In this document: positions 18,196 to 26,100 of the stretch, in pieces | How the letters are laid out: every line of letters starts with the position of its first letter | Numbering within the stretch: position 1 is the first letter of the stretch | Assembly: GCA_005878485.1 (NCBI GenBank) | Contig: VBMG01000044.1 | Span: forward strand, 1-32,122 | Length of the DNA: 32,122 bases | From: Methanobacteriota archaeon | GTDB taxonomy: Archaea; Thermoplasmatota; Thermoplasmata; RBG-16-68-12 | Reading direction: 5' to 3' | The notes under the pieces: model-generated | Database searches by the model: none | The model's input: only the letters and a program-made list of their open reading frames with translations | What the model was told of the DNA's origin: nothing | Program-made: the position numbers and the translations under genes

Positions 18196-18273
18196 GCCTT
18201 CGCTCGGTGAGACAAGAATGCGACGGGATAAATACGTTCGGCCAGTGGGGCTCCGGGGTCATCCGCCCCGGAC

Positions 18274-19470
18274 CTAGAAGCAGCGGACTTTTCCTTGGAC
18301 GATCCGGTCCGTCAGCTTGTAGATGTTCTCGAGTTCCTCGTCGATCAGGACTTCGGCGTCTTTCACAATCGAGCTGAGATGGGTCCCTTTCTCCGGGATA
18401 ATCTGCGCCGTTGCGGCCTGCGGCTCGTCGATGGGTTTCCCGATCTGGGAGACGATGCGGACCCAGACCTCCTTGACCTTGCCCGCGTGCTCCTTCACGA
18501 TGCGATCCGCGATCTCGAACGACAGGAGGTTGTACAATTTCCCGACGTGCGTCACCGGATTTTTCCCGGCGGCCGCCTCCATCGACATCGGTCGGTACGG
18601 GGTGATGAGGCCGCTCACTCGGTTCCCGCGGCCGACGCTCCCATCGTCCCCGTTCTCCCAGGAGAGACCCGTGACGGTGAGGTAGAAGATCCCCGCATCG
18701 TAGTTGTCGCCCGTGTTGATGTCCACCTTCACCGCCCGGTCCGTGTACTTCACGGCGTTGTCGAGGAGCCGCTCCCGGAGCTCTTCCACCACGCTCCGGT
18801 AGTGGTCTTTGTCGGGGACGAACTTGTCCACCATCGCCGCGGCGACCGTGAGACGCATCGAGTCCTCGTGCCGCACCCCCATGACCTTGATGTCCTGGCC
18901 GACCTCCTTCAGGTCTTTCTTGAGTGCCCCGTTGATCAGGAGTTCCGTCTGTAACACGACGGTTTCCAGCTCCGAGAACGGGGCGAAGCCGACCCCGAAC
19001 GAGGTGTCGTTCGCGAGGTGTTTCTGCGTATCATACAGCCCCCGGAGGTCCACGGAGCCTTGGCCGATCTTGCAGTCCAGGGTGACGTCCGCATCGACGT
19101 TCAGGTTCGTGCAATTCGTTGCGAGGTACTCGTGGGCCGCCTGGATCGCCGTCGTCCGATAGGGCAGGCGTTCCCCGTTCACCATGGTCGTCGCGCGCCC
19201 CACAAGGAGGATGTACGCCGGCTCGAGGAACACGCCGCCACCGAACTTCGGCGCGCTTTGTCCGCCGACGACCTCGACCTGATCCGTGTTGTGATGGAGG
19301 ATCCGTCCGAATCGGTTGATGTACATCTTGCTCAGGGCCCGCGACACAATCTCCGCGAGGCCGTCCGCGATGCTGTCCGGATGGCCGACCCCCTTGCGTT
19401 CGACGATCTCCGTCCCCTGTTGCTCGATCGGCGTGTGGACGAGTTCCTCCACGTAGATGTTCCGTGCCAC
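18274..19470 (-). CDS. mat: Archaeal-type S-adenosylmethionine synthetase
   Basis: IEQQGTEIVERKGVGHPDSIADGLAEIVSRALSKMYINRFGRILHHNTDQVEVVGGQSAPKFGGG, ENGDDGSVGRGNRVSGLITPYRPMSMEAAAGKNPVTHVGKLYN. Confidence 0.95.
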   Translation of the reverse strand: MARNIYVEELVHTPIEQQGTEIVERKGVGHPDSIADGLAEIVSRALSKMYINRFGRILHHNTDQVEVVGGQSAPKFGGGVFLEPAYILLVGRATTMVNGERLPYRTTAIQAAHEYLATNCTNLNVDADVTLDCKIGQGSVDLRGLYDTQKHLANDTSFGVGFAPFSELETVVLQTELLINGALKKDLKEVGQDIKVMGVRHEDSMRLTVAAAMVDKFVPDKDHYRSVVEELRERLLDNAVKYTDRAVKVDINTGDNYDAGIFYLTVTGLSWENGDDGSVGRGNRVSGLITPYRPMSMEAAAGKNPVTHVGKLYNLLSFEIADRIVKEHAGKVKEVWVRIVSQIGKPIDEPQAATAQIIPEKGTHLSSIVKDAEVLIDEELENIYKLTDRIVQGKVRCF

Positions 19471-19634
19471 GAAAGTCCCCCGACGGTGGTGCCGCGTGGA
19501 TGCCTAGGTGCATATATGGCTTTTGTCGCAACCCCGAACCGCAGGCAAGCGGGATGGCGACGACTCGCACATCCCGACTCCGTCAGCGGCATGGGTCAAT
19601 AATATACCATTGAACCAAAAATTCCGGCAGGAAT

Positions 19635-20222
19635 ATGTACCTCCTGGCCGTTCCGCCCCCGATGATGCCGGACCTGGAGGAGATCCCACGGTTGCGGAAA
19701 GCCCTCGGCCTGACGCAGACGTCGCTCGCCCGCCTCTCGAACGTCAGCCAGTCGACGATCGTGAAGATCGAGAAGAAGCAGATGAATCCGTCGTACGATG
19801 TCGTGCGACGCGTCTACGCCTCGCTCCAGACCGAACTGAAGCGGCAGGAGAAGCGAGCCCTCGTGGAGCAGATTCAGACGCGAAAGGTCCAGTACCTCGA
19901 AGCGAAACTGCCGCTCGAGAGTGCGGTGGCCGAGATGCGGCACTGGAAGTTCTCGCAGATGCCCGTCATGCACAACGCCCATCCGGTCGGATCGATTTCG
20001 GAAAAGGTGATCAACGACCTGATCTTGTCGGGCAAGGACCCGAAAGACCTCGCCCGGATCCGCGTGGACGAGGTCATGGAGCCCGCGTTCCCGCAGGTCG
20101 ACGCGAAAACCCCCGTCGAGCTCGCGGCGAACCTCCTCCGGCACTACAATGCGGTCCTCGTGACGTCGAAAGGCGAGGTCACGGGAATCCTGACGAAATC
20201 GGACCTGATGAAGCTCCTGTAG
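19635..20222 (+). CDS. XRE-type HTH regulator with CBS domain pair
   Basis: RLRKALGLTQTSLARLSNVSQSTIVKIEKKQMNPSYDVVRRVYASLQ (HTH_XRE) followed by CBS repeats (MRHWKFSQMPVMHNAHPVGSISEKVINDLIL; VDEVMEPAFPQVDAKTPVELAANLLRHYNAVLVTSKGEVTGILTKSDLMKLL). Confidence 0.9.
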   Translation: MYLLAVPPPMMPDLEEIPRLRKALGLTQTSLARLSNVSQSTIVKIEKKQMNPSYDVVRRVYASLQTELKRQEKRALVEQIQTRKVQYLEAKLPLESAVAEMRHWKFSQMPVMHNAHPVGSISEKVINDLILSGKDPKDLARIRVDEVMEPAFPQVDAKTPVELAANLLRHYNAVLVTSKGEVTGILTKSDLMKLL

Positions 20223-20260
20223 CAGTCGGGCCGCCGGAGTTCAGTTTCGCCCAACCCCCA

Positions 20261-20280
20261 TTATCGTTAAATAACGATAA
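20261..20280. promoter_or_regulatory. Palindrome 1 TTATCGTTA-AA-TAACGATAA with TATA-like core TTAAATA
   Basis: Perfect 9-bp arms with 2-nt spacer; the TATA-like core lies ~50 nt upstream of ATG 20321. Confidence 0.65.
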
Positions 20281-20320
20281 CTTATGTCCAGAACACAGAC
20301 GAAGACGAACGGTGTCCCCA

Positions 20321-20560
20321 ATGATGATCGGATGCGGCTACTGCGAAAAGACAGTACGACGACGCAGGTACCTGTATTTCTGGCACTACGAGCAACGGGG
20401 TGGGCATCGGAAACAGGTTGAGGAGTACGTGGGCCCTGCGAGCGATTCGAAGGCCCGCGAGGACGTCACTCGCAAGGTCGCCGCCTACATCGGGCGGGCT
20501 CGGGAGGAGATGGACCGGTTCGTCGAGCTCGCGCACCGAGAAATGATCGCGCGCGAATAG
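20321..20560 (+). CDS. 79-aa CxxC-containing protein of unknown function
   Basis: MMIGCGYCEKTVRRRRYLYFWHYEQRGGHRKQVEEYVGPASDSKAREDVTRKVAAYIGRAREEMDRFVELAHREMIARE; ends TAG at 20560. The track merges it into a 350-aa frame starting at 19508 whose N-terminal part lies over the XRE-CBS gene. GTG at 20312 is an alternative start. Confidence 0.7.
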   Translation: MMIGCGYCEKTVRRRRYLYFWHYEQRGGHRKQVEEYVGPASDSKAREDVTRKVAAYIGRAREEMDRFVELAHREMIARE

Positions 20561-20574
20561 CTCGCATCGATTTG

Positions 20575-20598
20575 CGTTATCGTTGGACAACGATAACG
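20575..20598. promoter_or_regulatory. Palindrome 2 CGTTATCGTTG-GA-CAACGATAACG
   Basis: Perfect 11-bp arms with 2-nt spacer; same TTATCGTT/AACGATAA core as palindrome 1; located 14 nt after the small gene's stop. Confidence 0.65.
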
Positions 20599-20628
20599 AG
20601 TGCCGGCTGCTGCAGAGCGCTCCACGGC

Positions 20629-21537
20629 CTATTCCGGGTACGGCACGTCAATCTCGAGGAAATCCTCGGCGACTCGCACGGCGGGGAAGACCTTCTCCGC
20701 GTCTGCAAGAATCGACTTCGGGTCCTCGTATCTCGGGCTCAGATGGGTCAGGACGAGCTGGCCGACTCGCGCCTCCTTCGCGATTTCCGCGGCTTGTCGG
20801 GAAGAGGAATGGCCGTAGCGATTCGCCTTCTCCTCGAGCGCCGCGTCCGAGGTCGCGTCGTGGATCAGGACATCCGCGCGCCGGGCCATCTCGACGAGCG
20901 CCTCGTGCGGCATCGTGTCCCCGGTGTACACGATCTTGCGCCCCCGCCGAGGCGGACCCAGGACATCCTCCGGCCGGATCGTCCGGCCGCCGATCGTGAC
21001 GGGCTCGCCTTCCTGCAGTCGGCTGTACAGCGGCCCGCTCGGGACGCCGAGCGCTTCCGCGCGGTCCACGCTGAACCGCCCCGGCCGCGGCTTCTCCTCG
21101 AGGACGTAGCTCACGCACGGGACCGTGTGCACCGCCTCGAAGGCTCGGACGACGTATTCCCCGCAATCGATCGCCCCGCCCGGCGTGAGCTCCTTCGCGT
21201 GGACCGGGAAGCCGGGCGTGAAGTAGCCGAGCGACAAGAGGTCTCCCACGAGTCGCTCGATCCCGCGGGGCCCGTACACCTCGAGCGGCGTCTCCCGTCC
21301 GTTCATCGACATGCTCTGGACCATCCCGGGCAGCCCGAGGAAGTGGTCGCCGTGGAAGTGCGACACGAAGACGCGGGACACCTGCATGAAGCTCAACTTG
21401 CTCTGCATGAACTGACGCTGCGTGCCTTCCCCGCAGTCGAACAGGATGACCTCGGGGCCGCGCTTGACCGCGACCGCGCTCACGTTCCGCTTCGGCGTCG
21501 GCCACGAACCGGAGGTGCCGAGGAACACGATTTGCAT
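20629..21537 (-). CDS. rnz: Ribonuclease Z
   Basis: MQIVFLGTSGSWPTPKRNVSAVAVKRGPEVILFDCGEGTQRQFMQSKLSFMQVSRVFVSHFHGDHFLGLPGMVQSMSMNGR; HxHxDH; LTHLSPRYEDP. Confidence 0.95.
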   Translation of the reverse strand: MQIVFLGTSGSWPTPKRNVSAVAVKRGPEVILFDCGEGTQRQFMQSKLSFMQVSRVFVSHFHGDHFLGLPGMVQSMSMNGRETPLEVYGPRGIERLVGDLLSLGYFTPGFPVHAKELTPGGAIDCGEYVVRAFEAVHTVPCVSYVLEEKPRPGRFSVDRAEALGVPSGPLYSRLQEGEPVTIGGRTIRPEDVLGPPRRGRKIVYTGDTMPHEALVEMARRADVLIHDATSDAALEEKANRYGHSSSRQAAEIAKEARVGQLVLTHLSPRYEDPKSILADAEKVFPAVRVAEDFLEIDVPYPE

Positions 21538-21628
21538 GGACCCATCCCGAACGCCCGCGGGGGTTTAACGCCTTTGGACCCCGCGCCAAAACTATATCGC
21601 GGTACCGGAATGCCGCGTCGGTCCGCGC

Positions 21629-23149
21629 ATGATTTCCCTCGACGGACACTCGTTGGACTTGGACGATATCGCCGCCGTCGCCCGCCGGGGGGAGCGCGTC
21701 CGGCTCATTGCCGCGGCGGCCCGTCGCGTCGAGGCAAACCGGCGGGCGCTGGAGCGATCGATCTCGGAGGGCGCTGTCGCGTACGGAATCACGACGGGAT
21801 TCGGGGAGCTCGCGAACGTCGCGATCCCGGAAGCCGACGTCCGGAAGCTGCAGCTGAACCTCCTCCGGAGTCACGCGGTCGGCCAAGGCGAACCGCTTCG
21901 GACGGATGAGGTGCGTGCCTCGATCTTGCTGCGCGCGAACACCTTGGCCCTGGGCCGTTCCGGCGTCCGAAAGGTCCTCGTGGCGCGGCTGCTCGATCTC
22001 CTGAATCGTCGCGTGCACCCCGTGATCCCGTCCCGCGGGTCCCTCGGGGCCAGCGGAGACCTGGCGCCGCTCGCCCATCTCGGGCTCGTCCTCGTCGGAG
22101 AAGGCCGAGCCGAGTTTCGAGGTCGCACGTTCGCCGGAAGGGAGGCTTTGCGGCGGGCCGGGGTCGCGCCGCTGGTCCTCGAATCGAAGGAAGGCCTGGC
22201 GATTGTCAACGGGACCTCGGTCATGGCGGGCGTCGGGGCGCTCGCGGTGCACGACGGCTTGCGGTTGCTCAAGGACGCGCAGGTGGCCGCATCGATCGCG
22301 TTCGAGGCGCTCCGCGGCTCTCCGAAGCCGTACGACGACCGACTCGTCGTCCTGAAGCCGCAGCCCGGGGTCCGAGACGTGGCGGCGAACATGCGACGCC
22401 TCCTTCGGCGGAGCGAGATCATCCCGTCGCATCGGGGGCCGCACAAGGTCCAGGATCCGTACACGCTCCGGTGCATCCCACAGGTCCTCGGAGCGTGCCG
22501 CGCCGCGTTGGACACCGCGGCCGCCGTGGTCCGGATTGAGATGAACTCGGCCACGGACAACCCACTCATCCTCCCGGACGGCATGAGCGTGAGCGGCGGG
22601 AACTTTCATGGGCAGGCCGTCGCCATGGCCCTGGACCACGTGGCGCTCGCTATGGCCGTCCTCGCGGGATTCACGGAGCGCCGGATTGCGCGGCTCGTCG
22701 ACACGCGCCTGAGCGAGCTCCCGCCGTTCCTCACGGAGAAGTCTGGCCTGAACTCCGGGATGATGATCCTCCAGTACGTCGCCGCGGGCTACGCGAGCGA
22801 CAACAAGGTCCTCGCCCACCCCGCCTCCGCGGACTCGATCCCGACGTCGGCGAACCAGGAGGACTTCGTGCCGATGGGCATGTCGGCCGCGTCAAAGGCT
22901 CGCGAGGCAATCGAGAACGCAGCGCATGTCGTCGCGATGGAGTACCTCGCGGCCGCCCAGGGACTCGAGTTTCTCCAGCCGCTCCGGCCGGGCGTCGGTC
23001 CACGGGCCGCATACGTGCGGATTCGCGGATCGATTCCCCGCCTCGTCGACGATCGGTCGCTCGCGGAGGATGTCGACCGGATCCTTGGATGGATGAAGGA
23101 CGGGGCCCTCGTGGCCGCTGCGGAAGCCGCTTCGGGCGGACTCGCCTAG
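21629..23149 (+). CDS. Histidine ammonia-lyase family (MIO) enzyme
   Basis: VAYGITTGFGELANVAI, RGSLGASGDLAPLAHLGLVLVGEG (ASG MIO tripeptide), EMNSATDNPLI, GLNSGMMILQYVAAGYASDNKVLAHPASADSIPTSANQEDFVPMGM. TATA-like ACTATATCG ~35 nt upstream. Confidence 0.9.
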   Translation: MISLDGHSLDLDDIAAVARRGERVRLIAAAARRVEANRRALERSISEGAVAYGITTGFGELANVAIPEADVRKLQLNLLRSHAVGQGEPLRTDEVRASILLRANTLALGRSGVRKVLVARLLDLLNRRVHPVIPSRGSLGASGDLAPLAHLGLVLVGEGRAEFRGRTFAGREALRRAGVAPLVLESKEGLAIVNGTSVMAGVGALAVHDGLRLLKDAQVAASIAFEALRGSPKPYDDRLVVLKPQPGVRDVAANMRRLLRRSEIIPSHRGPHKVQDPYTLRCIPQVLGACRAALDTAAAVVRIEMNSATDNPLILPDGMSVSGGNFHGQAVAMALDHVALAMAVLAGFTERRIARLVDTRLSELPPFLTEKSGLNSGMMILQYVAAGYASDNKVLAHPASADSIPTSANQEDFVPMGMSAASKAREAIENAAHVVAMEYLAAAQGLEFLQPLRPGVGPRAAYVRIRGSIPRLVDDRSLAEDVDRILGWMKDGALVAAAEAASGGLA

Positions 23150-26100
23150 TCACTCGCGCCTTGGAGGGAGCGGAAGCAGGCGGGACAGCGACCGACCCGA
23201 GTCGCACAGAGTTCGTGGAAGTCGCGGCCGCAGCGGCAGCGTGTGGCCTTGAAGCCCTTCTTGATGAGGCCCTTGCAGATCGGGCAACGGGTCTCGAGGT
23301 CCGCGACGAGGCGCTTCGCTTTCTCCTGCACGAGCTCGGAGACGTCGACCTGGGCGATCATCTCCTGCGTGTACTCTTTGCCGTCGAAGGCGCGGTGGGA
23401 GATGACCTGAATCGCGAGGGGCACGGACCCGGAGGCGGTCATCTTGAGCCGCAGCCTGAGGGCTTCCGAGCCGTTGGCCGGCACGGCGGCGACGTCCGTC
23501 AGACCCTCCGTCTCCGCGTCGCCGACAATCCGGACCCGGACGTCCTTCGCGAGTCCCTTCCCGATGTTCTCGATCGTCAGAGTCGCATCGGCCCATTCGT
23601 TCACCCGCGTCGGGCCGACGTCGATGTACGCCTTCATGCTCGGCGCGAACGCCTCGTTCGCCTCCCAGGCGGTCCGGTAGGCTTCCTCCGCCGCCTTGAT
23701 TGCCTCGGGGAAATCGGACTTCCGGAGTTGCATCGCCTGCCCGAGCTTCCCCTCGGCGGCTTTCATGTCGATACCGAATTTGCGTCCGTTTCGAATCGTG
23801 GTTTCCACCTTGAACGTGAGATCGATGAATCGCTTCTCGACGACCTTCGCGGATTCGACGCGCTCCAACGCGCCCTCAACGACGGAGATCGCTTTTTCGA
23901 ACTCTCCCTGTTGGATCTGCTCATTCGCTTGTCGCAAGAGGTCCTCGGCATCCCGTGCATCGGAGCCGAGTTTCTTCGCATGGGCGACGTTCGCCGCGGC
24001 CTCCTGAATTGCGCGGTTCAACTTTGCGCCCAACGCCTTCTCGGCCGAGTCCCGCCCTTCGCGGATGCTCGCCCACGCGTCCGGGAAGTTCTCGGCTTCG
24101 ATCTGAGCCCGTGCCTCGGAGAAGCGGTTCAGCAAGGGAGTCGGGTCGACCTCCATCTTCCGACAGGTCGCGACGAGCGTCTCTCCCTTCGCGAGTTCCT
24201 CTTGGAGGCGGGACCGGAGGACTCCCAGACCCCAATCAAGACTCCCTGCGAAAGCCGATCGCGCCCGTTCGACCTCGCCAGCTTCCAGGGCGGTCTCCCC
24301 TTCCTGGAAGAACCTCTCAAACTTGACTGCGTCCGCGCGGACCTCGTGCGCCGTCTGGAGGAGTTTCTGCGCCCGGTCTCGGACCTCCTGCGTCTCTTCG
24401 AGCAGAATCCGGAGGTCCGCGATCGCGTCCGACGCCCGGACCGCCGTGTCGAGCGCCCGCACAAAGTCGGCTTCGTCAAACATCTTGCGGGCGTCCGAGA
24501 CGAGCCGGGTCACCTCCGTCGATTCGTTCCCGATGGATCGGAGCTTGCGCTCAACGGTCTCCACGGCCTGCCGGGCCATCGCCTGCTGGAGACCGACCCG
24601 GTCCGCCTCGGCCTCGCTCTGCTGCGCGGCCGCGATTGCCTGGCGGTACTTCTTGGCTCGGAAGAAATCGCGGGCCCGTTCAAAGAGCCGCTCGGCGGAG
24701 CGCGTGTCGGTGCCTTCGATCCGCGCCCGCATGAGGTTCTCCTCGAACCCTCGCATCATCGTGGAGATCTCCCGGTCCCGTTCCTTCGTCGCCTCGGCTT
24801 CCGCCTGGGCGGCGTCGTCGAGAGCCTCATCGAACTGACCCATCTTGTACGCCCGGTCCGCCTTCTCGAGCCATCCGGCCGTCGTGGGCATCGACAGGTT
24901 CATCGCATCCGCATCGGCGACGATTTCCTTCAGGCGCCGGAGGGCGGTCGTGGCCTCGTCGCCTTGGCGTTTCAGGAGATCGAGCTGCTCCCTCAGTTTC
25001 ATTGTGAGGTCAGCGGCCTGGTCGAGTTCCCCCGCGGCGAGGTGCTGACGTGCCCGGATAATCGCGTCGCTCGACTGGGCGAGGTTCACACCATCGACGG
25101 AGCCGAGGATCCGCTCCGCCGAGGCGAGGGACGACGTGAGCTTTTCTTGGATGAGGGCGGTGAACTCGTCTTCCGTCCGTTGTGCGAGGGTGAGCGCCTT
25201 CTCGTAGTCCTTTCCTTTCATCGCCTCTTTGGCGTCGCCGAAGATCTCGCGGAGGTGCGGGGCATCGATCCCAACTTTCGCCGCCAATTCCAGGCGTCCC
25301 CGGGAGGACAGGATCTTCTGAGCCGACGAATAGAGGACCGTGAGCTTGTCCGTCTCCGCCCGGGCTACGGAAGCGAGCTGGAGGGCCCGCTCGTAGTCAA
25401 GCCGCTCAAACGCCTTCTTGGCGTCGACGAGCATCTCGACGACCTTCGACACGTCGACGTTGCGCTTCTTCGCCTCCGCGACGAACGCCGCGGCGCTCGC
25501 AATCGCGTTGAAGGCCTGTCGGTGCAGCGCCGTGGCCTTGCTCGCCCGGTCGTTCCCCTCGTTCAGGAGGCGGAGCCCCTCGTGATAGTTCTGCACCCCG
25601 AACGCGAGCCGCGCCCGCCGGACGAGATCCGACATTGCATCCACGTCGATCTTGAGTCCCTGAGCGGTGGCGATTCGGCCCCGTACCAAGCCGCTGAGTT
25701 CCTCGACACATCCCGCCAGCGCCCCCGTCGCCTTCTCCCGGGCCGTGATGATTTCCCCCGCGCGGCCGCCCGCGAGGAACCCGTTCAGCTCGCGGTGGAC
25801 GATTTCGAGCGAAGCGACGTTCGCCCCGAGGTCAACTCCCATCCGAACGGCGACCGCAAGATCCCCGACGATTTCCTCCGCATTGGTCCGGATGCGTCCC
25901 TCGATGAATTTCTCGCCTTCGCCGATTGCCTTGAACGCGCCTTCGAAGTCCCGCGTGCCGATCGACGCGTCGGCCCGGTTCACGAGGGCTTTAAGGCTCG
26001 AGCCGTCGTCCCCGAGGTGAGGGATCGAACTCCGGAGGATTGCGAGCCGTGCGGTCGCGTGATCGGCAAGGAGCCTCTCGGTCTCCGTCTCGACGTCGGC

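Noticed and set aside
16798-18210. 470-aa plus-strand ORF opposite glyA
   Set aside because: Antisense shadow of serine hydroxymethyltransferase.
19508-20320. N-terminal ~270 aa of the 350-aa plus-strand ORF
   Set aside because: Out-of-frame over the XRE-CBS gene; only the part from ATG 20321 (or GTG 20312) looks genuine.
20572-22819. Long ORFs 20572..21909 (+) and 20648..22819 (-)
   Set aside because: Out-of-frame or antisense to RNase Z and the ammonia-lyase; low-complexity Arg-rich translations.
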